Shown here one piece after another: positions 1 through 9,458 of a stretch of DNA of 64,000 bases. How positions within the stretch are numbered: the first letter of the stretch is position 1; the number at the start of each line of letters is the position of its first letter. The notes under the pieces are model-generated. The model was not told the origin of the DNA, made no database searches, and saw nothing but the letters and a program-made list of their open reading frames with translations. The translations under genes were made by a program, and so were the position numbers. Source of the DNA: Tricholoma matsutake (lineage: Eukaryota > Basidiomycota > Agaricomycetes > Agaricales > Tricholomataceae); the NCBI GenBank assembly GCA_026075535.2, contig AP026542.1, forward strand, positions 3,534,001-3,598,000, given 5' to 3'.

Positions 1-489
1 AAGGATCCAATTTACACCCAGAATCCCTGGAATATGACCAGACTCATCACAACCAGACTAACCGGAATGCATGGACTAACTGGACTAACCAGAATGCACA
101 TGCTTTCCCAAATAAAAGTTTCACATACAGTAAGAATTGAACATTCAACCTTGGGTCTACATGGGTTTACACACAGAACAACACACTTAACCACTGATAG
201 GGATCTGCATGGGTAACCCCCGGGTATTTCGCACTGTACCCGTACCTGTACCCGTGACAGGTTTCCCCTCCTCCCCATTCAAATGGGATGTGAGGCTGTT
301 GACATGGGCTAGGAGGGTGCAGAGGGATGTCAGGAGACCCCAGAAGGGGGGTACCTGCCTAGTAAGCACCCACCAACCTCTGTACTTGCACCATGTTGCA
401 CTGACATGCCCAAACCCCCCCCTCTTCCCCCCCCAAAAAAAAAAAAAAAGAAATCCAAATGGGGGACGATGGCAACAAACGACGACAAG
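1..489. other. Unassigned sequence with one copy of a module-end repeat
   Basis: No gene is recognised. Positions about 270-420 are repeated in reverse complement at about 6440-6560 (both contain the shared run catgggctaggagggtgcag). A shorter piece, including the small palindrome around CCCATTCAAATGGG, recurs at about 20499-20530. Next to it are short GTACCCGTAC repeats (about 228-258). The copies look like parts of the same accessory module that carries the AGCAGTTGCT palindromes. Confidence 0.5.
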
Positions 490-870
490 TCACCCACCCC
501 TAGCCTCACGAGCAACTGCTCGTGGGGTGGATTGTGGGTGGAACAACCCCCAGGCACAGGGACAGGAGATGACAATGACATACCACCTGCCCCCAGCCTC
601 ACGAGCAACTGCTCATGGGGTGGATTGTGGGTGGAATGACAATGATGACAAGCCACCCACCCCCAGCCTCAAGAGCAACTGCTCATGGGGTGGAACATGG
701 GTGGAACAATGCCCAGGTGCAGGGATAGGAGACGACAACACACCACCCGCCCCCAGCCTCACAAGCAACTGCTCTTGGGGTGGATCATGGGTGGAACAAC
801 AATGATGACAAGCCACCTACCCCCAGCCTCACGAGCAACTGCTCGTGGGGTGGATCATGGGTGGAATGAC
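490..870. repeat. Tandem repeat with five palindromes (GAGCAACTGCTC core)
   Basis: Five copies of an irregular unit of about 65-95 bp, each holding an imperfect or perfect palindrome with core GAGCAACTGCTC (507-524, 600-617, about 670-687, about 760-777, 830-847). The first and last are perfect, with arms CACGAGCA and TGCTCGTG; the middle three have one or two stem mismatches. On the minus strand the units read as peptide repeats such as PPHEQLLVRLG. The same core occurs elsewhere in the window with other stem sequences. Confidence 0.85.
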
Positions 871-900
871 AGACAACACACCTAGCACAGCAGGGTCATG

Positions 901-1172
901 TCCCCTCCCCCTCCCCCGCACTTCATGTAGGGAGGGATTTTTTTTGTACTTTTAATTATTTATTAGTATTGTGCCCCCCCTCCCCCATTTTGCATGGGGG
1001 AGGGATTTTTTTCTTCATGTTTTTACCTCCCCCCTCGCACCAAATGCGCAGGGTTAGCTTTTTATGTATATAAATAAAACTCCCTCTCGCATCTTGTGAG
1101 AGGGAGGATTTTTTGTTTATGTATGTCATCACAATCATCCCCACTCCCTCGCATTCAATGTGAGGGATGTGG
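901..1172. repeat. Array of five spaced hairpins with C-rich/G-rich stems
   Basis: Five short inverted repeats of the form CCCTCCC...GGGAGGG lie about 40-65 bp apart (about 905-935, 975-1010, 1026-1055, 1080-1108, 1141-1170). They are separated by T-rich or A-rich linkers such as GGGATTTTTTT. Stem sequences differ between units (for example CTCCCTCTCGCA/TGAGAGGGAG versus CCCTCCCCCA/TGGGGGAGGG), while the arrangement is kept. Similar single hairpins occur near 18485-18520 and 63781-63813. Confidence 0.7.
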
Positions 1173-1261
1173 TTAATTAAAAAATTTTGATCTTAACTAC
1201 TTCAAAAAAAATTAGAGTTGTGAGTTTGAGTGTCATAAATAAACCTTATATTACTAACTAA

Positions 1262-1430
1262 TAATTCTCCTGTGGCTCAACTGGTTAAGCACACATGTTT
1301 GGTTTGTCATGTGATCACTCTAATCAAGATGTCTTGAGTTCAATCCTTACTCTGCACAAATATATTTTGTAGGCACTTTGACAACTTAAGACTTGAAATT
1401 TGACTATCCATTAGGGTATATACTCTAAGT
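1262..1430 (+). mobile_element. tRNA-derived SINE, copy 1
   Basis: The segment has an RNA polymerase III A-box-like string (TGGCTCAACTGG, about 1274) and a B-box-like string (AGTTCAATCC, about 1338), spaced as in a tRNA. It is followed by a non-tRNA body containing CTCTGCACA and TTTTGTAGGCACTTTG. The same body occurs at 32845-32985 after another tRNA-like head, so this is a dispersed family rather than a single tRNA gene. It lacks a clean cloverleaf and is not called as a functional tRNA. Confidence 0.6.
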
Positions 1431-1436
1431 TGAACA

Positions 1437-1585
1437 TCTGGAGTAACCGGAATCTGGTCGGAATAACTGGAATAACTGGAATAACTGGACTCCGACTGGA
1501 ATAACTGGACTCCAATCGGAATAACTGGACTCTGACTGGAATAACTGGACTCCGACTGGAATAACTGGACTCCAATTGGAATAGG
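1437..1585. repeat. 20-bp minisatellite following SINE copy 1
   Basis: About six copies of a unit close to CTCCGACTGGAATAACTGGA. Related GGACTCC...GGAATA units follow the second SINE copy near 33045-33120, which suggests that this tail belongs to the mobile unit. Confidence 0.75.
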
Positions 1586-2295
1586 TGGGGAGGGTAAATT
1601 ACAGACTCAGACATAGGGGGTAATGCAGACACAATATATTGGACACTTACTTTCACGCCTCGTGGTTTCCTGGCACAACAGGAACAAACAAAAGTAAATT
1701 CCTACTATGTCTGGGAAACTAGACACTAGATTGATTTGGATAAAGTGCAATACACATTGCTATTATTGAACCTGTGTTATAAGTGTGTTGCAGACAGTTG
1801 ACTTGAGTTGCTGACTAGTGTTATACACTAGTAGAGTTCATCTTAAGCTTGAACATGTTGTCCCTATCCCCTCACTGTCACACCTGCCTGGTGGTTGTTG
1901 CTCAGCTCCTCTTGTGTACTGGTGCTTGCCCTGGGCTGGTGTTAGCTTTGCATCGCCACCATCATTGGTGGTGGTGTTGCTGTCATTAGTTGCACTGTGG
2001 TTATAGGTGTGCTTCTGGGTGTAGGTTGTACTGTAGTCCTGCTCATCAACATATTATTAGTCCTCTTAAAATTGAAAGAAAGAAATAACTCACCAGTGGG
2101 ACCAGGAGGACCACTGATCTCCTCTTTGGTCTCCCCATTCCTGTCCTTGGGGCACTGCCTGGCTGCTGCCACCTTGGTCCTGTCTTAATGGTGGCAGTCA
2201 TTCCCATTGTTGCTGCATCTTGTGAGCCCATGGTGTTGTCATGGTTCCTGTTCCTGTTCTGTATGAAGAGTCTATTTGTAAATAATCATTAGTAG
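1586..2295. other. No gene recognised
   Basis: Intergenic sequence with a GT/TG-rich stretch. Short open frames on both strands (for example the frames over 1818-2190) have hydrophobic low-complexity translations, and none resembles a known family. Confidence 0.5.
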
Positions 2296-2299
2296 AATG

Positions 2300-2476
2300 A
2301 GAAAAAAAAAACATATCTGAGCCTCAGGAGTGTTGTCTCCTGAGCCTCCACATGTGCACTTGCATCCAGTTGTTGGTATTGTGTCTTTTGGCCCCCCGTG
2401 CATAGGTTAGCACATTAGCGAAGAAAGAAAAACATATGTGGGGCTCAAGATGCATCTGCATCTTGAGCCCCTGTTG
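2300..2476. repeat. Two hairpins each next to a 5'-splice-site-like motif
   Basis: Two hairpins, at about 2320-2350 (arms GAGCCTCAGGAG/CTCCTGAG) and 2442-2472 (arms GGGGCTCAAGATGCA/TGCATCTTGAGCCCC). Each has an A-rich tract and the string ACATAT on its left. On the minus strand this reads hairpin, then ATATGTTTTT, which looks like a decayed GTATGT donor. The same layout with intact GTAAGT is seen at about 5815-5853, 22463-22503 and 60186-60230. The second hairpin is followed by a (GTT/GCT)n run at 2470-2520. Confidence 0.6.
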
Positions 2477-3714
2477 TTGTTGCTGCTGCTGCTGTTGCCA
2501 TTGCTGCTGCTGCCATTGTCATTTGATGGAACAGCTTTGTTTTGTATCCACTTGAGGTTACATGCTATGTGGTGTGTGGATGAGGATCATGAAAAATACA
2601 TCAAGATCTTTGTGTGCCATTGTATGTTACTTGATATTTTTTTTACATTCATTCTGACTATTCTGACTAGTTTGATTTTCAGATGATGGAGCACAGTATC
2701 ATCTCCTCAACATCTTCTCCATCCTCCCTGGATCCTCATGCTTGTTCCTCCAATGCTGATCATGCCAACACTGGGCACAGCATTGATGGGTAACTTTATT
2801 GGCCCAGGGTCAAGAAGTTGCAATGTGTGCAGTTCTTGGAGGAAGGATTTGGTGATGAGCGAGGGGGTAATAGGCAATCTGTAGGTGGTTCTGTTGATCC
2901 TTCATATTGTTGGCTAGTTCACACAGTTCTTCTTAGAGATCTCAAAGATGAAGACAGTGCTGACTGAGGATGGGACCACTTTCATTGTATATTCACTCAC
3001 TAGATGTAAGGTTGGTTTTTATTCATGTTCTTCTGATGTCCATTCTGGCTGATGTTATGTTCGAGACAGTACCCTATCCAGCTATGTATCCTGTCCTCAA
3101 TCTCCACCAACTAGCACTCACCACCACCCTTATTCTCCAAGAGTGACAGTTCAAGCAGAGGGAGAACCTTTCTCATGCTGATGTCTCCATGTATCACTGC
3201 TGCATTGCATCATTTAGTACTGGATGTTATATTTCAATTTAGCATACAATCATATTTCTGTCAACCATAATATGGCCATATCAGTACTCATACCATACCA
3301 TCAGCTCTGGAAGGTAATGAACATAGGGATGTTATACAGTGTACCATATCCATCAACTTGCCATATGCTATATGGCCATAACCATAATACAGATGGTGCA
3401 CTAGTTACAACTAACTGTTGTTTACATCTTGTATGCCTTTGCACTTCAATCTGCAACTGTCACCTCCACTGTTTTAAGTGGACAAATTATGATTGAAATG
3501 TCTGTAGTATAATCATACTGTACTGATATTAAGTTCTTGTAGTGGCTGTTAGACTTATAGTTCCCCATTTGATTTGAGCTAACCATGTCTTTTAGCAGCT
3601 TTGGGCTGCCCTATTATTCTTATTGGCAGTTTCTTACAACTGAAATTATGGCCAGATCACACTGCAAATATTTGAGAGTGAGTGCTGTCTACTACACATG
3701 GGACAGATGTGTCT
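2477..3714. other. Unassigned, possibly 5' part of a decayed gene
   Basis: No confident gene. A short frame beginning at about 2682, directly after a TTTCAG acceptor-like string, reads MMEHSIISSTSS on the plus strand and is Ser-rich. It could be an exon of the gene relic downstream, but no continuous frame links them. The rest is AT-rich. Confidence 0.35.
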
Positions 3715-4872
3715 GATCCATTTTGTTTCTTTGTTAGGTCGAGTATTTCTTGATCTGGAGGCACAGGTTGCTAGTGACAATTTCTCTGATGAGGATTCCA
3801 ATAGTGAAGGTCAGGGGCCATTTAACAGATATGCTTCATCCTACTGATGTGAATTCCTAAGTAGTTTTGTATTGCCTGATGAAGAGCCTGCAAGAAACTC
3901 AGGCAATCAAAATGTTCATACTCAGATCAGGCACAATGACATGGAGGAGTGAATCACTTTGCACTGCCAGGCTGAAGCCATTCTAAAATGACATAGAGCT
4001 TGCAGTGCAAACAAGACGGAAATGCAAAATGACCTGGCTATAGACATTTCTTTGCTCTACAGAAAAGGTAGGCTGCATTCCATGATTATTCTAACATCTC
4101 ACTGATATCTTGTAGCAAGCAGAAATGATTGACCAAATTAAAGCAGGGAGTTGGGTTCACATATTGTCAAGTGGCCAATATGGTAGTGATTCAGGCCTTG
4201 TCATTAGTGTCAACAGTTCTTCAAATTGCACCAAGGTGGTCTTGTTACCTCACATCAAACTTGATGCTTCTTCTTCTCAATCACCTAATTCACTGTTTAA
4301 CCCCAATGCAGTTAAAAATCATGCTGGTGTCTGTACAATTCAATTAGAAAGTAGATATTATATATATGTTGAAGAAAAATCATTAGGGTCAAGACAGTCT
4401 GCTTGTGACAACAATGAAGCTTGCATACTTTTCCTGTTCCTCAGATTCTCCATGAGTGCACAACTTCAACCTCTTCGAGCAATCACAAAATCCACACATC
4501 TTATATGCCATTGAGGAATGACAGCATCAAGCTTATTTCAAGATTGATAACCAGGTGGAGGTTGTGACTGGCATGTTGAAAGGTTATGTTGGTCAGATCA
4601 AGTCCACTGATATGCACACTGCCTCTGTGTTGTTTACAATGGAGAACCAGGATATTGACATGCCTTTAGGTGAACTATGCAAGCATTGCAAAAAAGCATA
4701 TTTTGTTGAAGTCATGCACAATGCATTTGTTGGAGTGCAAGGCTTTGTAGTCAACAAATCTGATCATTTGCTGGTGATTGTGAAAATTCCTGCCTTTCAA
4801 AATGTCCATCAATCTCTATGCAAAGAGGTAAGATTATTTGTTGATGTGTTCATAGGTGGGTGTCAAGACTGA
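3715..4872 (+). pseudogene. Spt5-like KOW-domain gene relic
   Basis: Seen: after a T-rich acceptor-like stretch ending near 3738, one frame reads FLDLEAQVASDNFSDEDS, an acidic N-terminus. It then breaks with stops. At 4125-4330 a frame reads IKAGSWVHILSSGQYGSDSG followed by VVLLPHIKL, and at 4533-4850 another reads FKIDNQVEVVTGMLKGYVGQ and later HNAFVGVQGFVVNKSDHLLV. Known: the W-V-[hydrophobic]-x-G-x-Y-x-x-D-x-G and V-x-V-x-x-G-x-x-x-G-x-x-G patterns are those of KOW/NGN-KOW repeats of transcription elongation factor Spt5, and many Agaricomycetes carry dispersed Spt5-like genes. Inferred: a decayed dispersed member, not the essential Spt5 gene, because it is short and interrupted. Confidence in family is moderate to good; the exon structure is uncertain. 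Confidence 0.6.
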
Positions 4873-5384
4873 TTCCTCTGACCAGAATTCCAATCATTTT
4901 CTGCCACCTTTCCAGGCTGCCCTGCATCACAGCCCACCTACTATCAGCAGCACTTGTCCAATTGGGCCATGGCTAAAGCCTGGCATGAACGAGTCCTCTA
5001 AGATCTACTTATATATATGTGTGCATAGGTTGTAGGCTTACCTTGGTGCCAGGTGAAGTAAACTAAGCAAATCAAATGTAACTACTACTAAGAGAGATGA
5101 TGAAAGAATGACAAAAGAGTAACAAATATCTAAAATGTCCAATATTGTCTTGAACATGATATCTTCACAGTAAATACTACCAACAAGTGATCAGTTTCAT
5201 CTGGAATTAGTTGACTGTTCATGTACAAAAGGGAGGTAGTGCCTGTGTCTTAGCTGGTATTTCCATCAACTAACACTTAGTATTAATGACCTACATTACA
5301 ATCACTAGCAAAAAGCATAACAATCTTCTGAGAATTTCAAAGTGACATTATATTTGAAATTATATACAGTGTAAATAATGAGTA
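4873..5384. other. No gene recognised
   Basis: AT-rich intergenic DNA with scattered stops in all frames and no repeat detected by eye. Confidence 0.5.
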
Positions 5385-5536
5385 TAAAAGGGAGTGAGGG
5401 AGAGGGGAGTGAGGCATGAAGTGAAAGGGAGTAAGGGGGAGGGGAGGGAGGAGGGGAGAGAGGAGAGAGGAGAGAGTGAGGGGAAGGCAGAGAAGGGAAG
5501 AGGGGGGGCAGGAGAGGGAGAGGAGGGAGAAGGGCC
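5385..5536 (+). repeat. 150-bp polypurine tract (G/A-rich)
   Basis: An almost uninterrupted purine run built of GGGAGG, GAGAGG and GAGTGAGG variants. The minus-strand translation is a Ser/Pro/Leu low-complexity frame. Mirror-like segments such as GGAGAGAGGAGAGAGG make triplex (H-DNA) formation conceivable. It sits immediately upstream of a palindrome-bearing module. Confidence 0.85.
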
Positions 5537-5539
5537 AAA

Positions 5540-6840
5540 ATGTTAGTAAAACGAAACACAAAAAGAAAGAAGAAAAAAGTATCTACAGCCCAAATGATGA
5601 TGTGTGTTGTTTGGGCCATTTCATCATGTCGTTTCTCGGCATTGTTCCCCTTCCCCACTGCCATTGGCTCATATGCACCAGCCTTCCCCCTACAAGCAGT
5701 TGCTTGTAGCGGAGGGGTCTGGTGCCATGGGCATCATCATCTGGGGCTGGTGCTGGGTCACTGTCATTGCCAGTCATCTGTCGCAGGGACAAAAAGAAAA
5801 CAAAAAAAAAACTTACTTATGGCGCAGGAGACATTGAGATCTCCTGGGCCTCGTTCCCACTCCCCTTTGTTTCCCTCTTGTCTTGTGTCATCCCTGTGGA
5901 CCCTGCCCGCCTCACTGTTCCCGTTGTAGTTGTGGTCATGGTTGTCATTATTGTTGTTGTCCCCACCCCATCCCCAGCAGTCATTTACGGTGGTGGGTCA
6001 GGATGCTGCTGTGGTCGTGCTTGCAGGTGCAGCAAGTGTTGTCTTGGCTTTGTTTGTCATTCCCCTTGTAGCCAGTATGCCACCTGCGATCCACCCCATG
6101 AGCAGTTGCTCATGGGCCTGGAAATGGGTAGTGTGTCATTCAGAACCCGGTGCCTTGGGTGGGTAGTGCTGGGGCCTGCAGGGCATTGTTTGGTGTGTTG
6201 GTGCCAGTGCTGGTGCCGGGGTCGTCATTGGGCATCCTGGGGTCATTGCCTCATTGTTGTTGTGGGGTCCTGGGGTTGTTCATCATTGTGGTGGGGCCCT
6301 GGTGCTTGTTCCTCGTCATCATCGGTGCCTACCATTGTCCACTCACCCTACCCAACCTGCAAGCAGGTGCTTGCAGTGGTGGGGATGGGTGGTGTTCAGC
6401 GTTGTCGTGGAACTCTCTTTGAGGGGGTTTGGGGGGTCAGTGTGACATGGCACATGTATGGGGGTTGCTGGGTGCTTACTGGGTGGGTATCCCCCTCTGG
6501 GGTCTCCCGGCATCCCTCTGCACCCTCCTAGCCCATGTCGACAGCTTCACACCCCATTTGGACAGGGAGGGAGGGGGTTAGTCTGGCATCTGGGGTTGTG
6601 GTGTGTCTCGTGTCTGGGTCTGTCATCACTAGTTGTTTAGATCCCAAAAAATGAAGAAAAAACATTTAGTTAGTTGATTGATAAACACAAGCAAAAAAAC
6701 AAAAACAAAAAACATATCTAGGGCCCAAACAATGGTTGCATTGTTTGGGCTTGCATTGCATCCAAAATGACTTGTTTGCAGCCAGCACTGGTTCTTGCTG
6801 CTGTGGGAGTGGGGCATGGGAGTGGTGGTGCTGGGTGTAG
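5540..6840 (-). repeat. Palindrome/hairpin module resembling a decayed spliced gene
   Basis: A GT-rich module (plus strand). It contains hairpins at about 5587-5616 and 5825-5853, the latter next to ACTTACTTAT, which is GTAAGT on the minus strand. It also contains three AGCAGTTGCT-type palindromes: 5690-5709 (arms CTACAAGCA), 6095-6116 (arms CCCATGAGCA) and 6357-6376 (arms CTGCAAGCA, loop GG). A further hairpin lies at about 6724-6752 (arms GCCCAAACAATG/CATTGTTTGGGC). On the minus strand the palindromes fall in frames with PHEQLL-like strings. No complete ORF or known domain is visible. The end at 6440-6560 is an inverted copy of 270-420. Confidence 0.55.
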
Positions 6841-6852
6841 GTGGAGTAGAGG

Positions 6853-7597
6853 TGTTAAGGGCAAAGCCTCAACCACTTGATCTAGTCGATGTCGTTCGAT
6901 GAGGTGCTTCCTTGACAAGTCATTCGGCACTAGTCTTACTCGGAGCGTCCGATGTAAGATAGGTAGTGCACTCTAGCAGGGCTTCTGCGTAGAGTCATTC
7001 AGGTTCACGCACTAAGGGGCTTCCTTAGTGGTTTTGAGTAAGTTCGCAAGTTGCAAGTTAAGGCTGTTAATTGCCTAGGTCTAAACTAAGGACATCCCTA
7101 CTACGAGTTGCAGTACTTATACTACGAGGGAGGTCCTTATCGTCCAATCAGAAAGATAGATGCATATCAAGTAAGAATAGAAACAATAGGCCTCATGCCT
7201 TGCATGAGGCGTCCGATGTCACAGAGTGCTGTGGTGCAGCATGTCAGGAAACAATAAGAGACAAGCCTCATGCCTAGCATGAGGCGTCCGATGTCAAGGA
7301 TCCGATGTCAAGGACATGCTGCACCACAGCATGTCGATCGTGAGAGTCCGATGTCATGGACCTCATGTCAAGAGGCTGTCATATCACAGCATGTGTGGGA
7401 GTGGGTTTGGGTGCATGGAGTCACCATGCGTCAAGGGTGCCTTCCATGGGAAGGGGATCGAATGCATGCAGTCGGCATGCGTTGTGCGTGTGTCTGGTGT
7501 CAAGGACATGCCCTAGGCATGAATCATGGAGTGCCTCCTGTCTGGAGGGGATCGTCGGGTCAGTCGGGTTCCATGAGTTACAAGGGAAATTGTAACA
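6853..7597 (-). mobile_element. Solo LTR of a chromovirus-related family
   Basis: A 745-bp block starts TGTTAAGG and ends TGTAACA. It is flanked on both sides by the 5-bp duplication AGAGG (6848-6852 and 7598-7602), so a whole element inserted and later collapsed by LTR-LTR recombination. Orientation is minus relative to chromovirus A. It shares with the LTRs of A and B the CATGCCTAGCATGAGG palindromes, the repeated GTCCGATGTCA strings, and short hairpins with loop GGCTT (for example CACTAAGG-GGCTT-CCTTAGTG at 7014-7034). That loop is the complement of AAGCC in element A. Its sequence is clearly diverged from both LTR types. Confidence 0.88.
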
Positions 7598-7599
7598 AG

Positions 7600-8353
7600 A
7601 GGTGCTTATAGATGGAAGTGGTGGTGCTGGCAGATGGGCTGGTAGATGGAAGTGGTGGACCGTGGTACAGGTTGTGTGATCAAGCTGAATGTTCAAAATG
7701 AACAGTGAGACTTACTTTCCATTTTGATCCAAAATCCACATGTCGGAAGAACCCCCTGACTTTGAAAATCTGTAGGGGCTGACTTTCAAAAGAAAGCTTA
7801 TTTGGCACTGCACTTAAACCTGTATTTTGATGGCATGTTCATCAGGTTATAAAGACGAGTCCTCCTACCTCGGACTCATAACTGCCTAGAGATGAAATTC
7901 TCCCATTTCCAATTCAATGAAATGGTTCAGGATATTTGCCTTGGAGGCCAGTTTGCAAATTATCACAGCCTTGAAAACTCTGATTGCCTCCGGCCCACAG
8001 TATCTAAGCTAGCTACTTATGCAATCATGCCTGATAGTAAGCAAGCTTGAGATGTGAACATCTCGCATAGGTAAAAAGATCCCTAGGCTGATGTTGACCT
8101 TGGCAACCATGCACAAGATCTACTACTAGAGGTCCATGGGAGTATCAAGAGAACAAGACACTTGACTCAGAACTTGGTCACCACATAACCATCCATCACA
8201 TAAATGGTCATAACTCGCATAACACTGCCTTAGCTCTGACCCTCAGGCCTCAGGCCTCAGTGCTGTAAACCCTGGTTGCAGTTGCAGGCTCAGCGAGGTC
8301 TAATGCTGAAACTCATACATGGTTGCTGATTTCATCATTACTAGTATTCAAGT
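7600..8353. other. No gene; part of a dispersed repeat
   Basis: Mostly unassigned. The segment at about 8300-8345, with the shared run ACATGGTTGCTGATTT, is repeated near 17605-17655, in the same context as other copies of a dispersed repeat at 13464 and 14336. Confidence 0.5.
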
Positions 8354-9458
8354 TTGTGCTCATTTTTGATGTCACACTTCAGCCACTCCATGCTCTCAAT
8401 GGACCAAGCAAGCGGTGTCAACAGTGGTACACTGAGGAGTCAACAGAAATGCAAGAGAACAGTAGGAATCCCACCCCTCAGTTGGTCCCAGACTAACCCC
8501 CTGTTCTATGGCATCCAGGGCAAGCAGGCAACCCAACATGTTGAGGAAGCACCCAAGCTGCCAGTGAGTATAACATCATTCAGTGGTCAATCTGACCACT
8601 CTAACCCTCAGCCCTTGAAATCCAAACAATATGTGCAACATCCCAGGTTGGATGGTGCAGCGCTGGACTGAGAACTCAGAGCGTCTGGATTAAGGCAAGG
8701 CAGGGGTAGGGGTATACCCTTGTGTTTTTGGGCTAAGGGTATGAGGGGTAAGGGTAGGGGTTTGGAAGTTCATACCCTTGCATACCCCTGTACCCTTACT
8801 AAGGGTACAGGGGTATGCCAGGGGTATGCTTATGTAAGAATATCATTTGATTTTTTCAGCTACAAAGACTCATATTCAAGATTTTCATCAATTAAATTCA
8901 GATTTTGGGATTGTCCAACATGATAATGGCTTTCATATGTTAATAAGAGGTATTAATATGTGATATTAATAGTAAATACAATAGTTATCAACACTTTTCA
9001 AATGAATTTTGCTCTAAACATGTTGATTTTGTGCCAAACCCTTGTACCCTTGACAAACCCTCCCATATCCTTGGCAACCATTATATGTTTCCATACCCTT
9101 ACCCCTAAGGGTAGGGTGCTCAGGGGTAGGGGTAAGGGTATGAGATTTGACACCCAGGGGTAACCCCTGCCTTGCCCTAGTCTGGATCCAAGCATTAAAA
9201 AAACAAGCACTCATGCGCATCCAGGCTTTCAACAAATACTCACAATGTTTTTGGGTCCCCACCACCTTGGCCAAACTCCAAGAAGACCACCTCAGTGAAT
9301 ATGTGAAGGAGAGGCTTGACCTATACTGTGCAAATGTACTGGAGCCACAGCTAGCTAACAGACCATTTTCTGCTAGGTATTATGATACTGATGACCACCT
9401 TCTGTTCACCTACCTGGGGGTGCGATGGAAGGATGAAACCAAATATTATAGAACCTAG
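8354..9458 (+). pseudogene. Unrecognised gene relic interrupted by a hAT MITE
   Basis: Two coding-like stretches flank the MITE at 8691-9179. Upstream (about 8354-8690) one frame reads LSWSQTNPLFYGIQGKQATQ and ends near MVQRWTENSERLD. Downstream (9183-9458) a frame reads QAFNKYSQCFWVPTTLAKLQ and later ARYYDTDDHLLFTYLGVRWK, with a stop at 9456-9458. Removing the MITE and one copy of the target duplication places the two pieces next to each other but not clearly in one frame, so the gene was probably already frameshifted or has an intron there. No family is recognised. Codon-like composition and the long open downstream frame support a former protein-coding exon. Confidence 0.4.
8691..9179. mobile_element. 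hAT-type MITE, copy 1 (489 bp)
   Basis: Terminal inverted repeats of about 17 bp with one mismatch: the left end is TAAGGCAAGGCAGGGGT and the right end is the complement of TAGGGCAAGGCAGGGGT. A perfect 8-bp target duplication GTCTGGAT lies at 8683-8690 and 9180-9187. Subterminal regions carry many AGGGGTA/TACCCCT repeats, and the core is AT-rich. There is no transposase. An 8-bp duplication and TA[AG]GG ends are characteristic of hAT transposons. It is inserted in a coding-like relic. A second copy is almost identical (14539-15029). Confidence 0.92.

Noticed and set aside
901..1172. Bacterial-type rho-independent terminators
   Set aside because: Hairpins plus T runs look similar, but introns, LTR elements and other features show a eukaryotic nuclear context.
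1262..1350. Functional tRNA gene
   Set aside because: A- and B-box-like strings are present but no clean acceptor stem or anticodon arm forms, and the downstream body is shared with a second copy, as in a SINE.
5722..6531. Long plus-strand ORF of about 270 codons as a gene
   Set aside because: The translation is Cys/Gly/Val-rich low complexity from GT-repeat DNA and spans palindromes that also occur elsewhere; no conserved domain.
8700..9175. Telomeric or subtelomeric repeat (GGGTA/TACCCC runs)
   Set aside because: The runs are confined to two 490-bp blocks with TIRs and 8-bp duplications; they are subterminal repeats of a MITE, and the unit is not TTAGGG.
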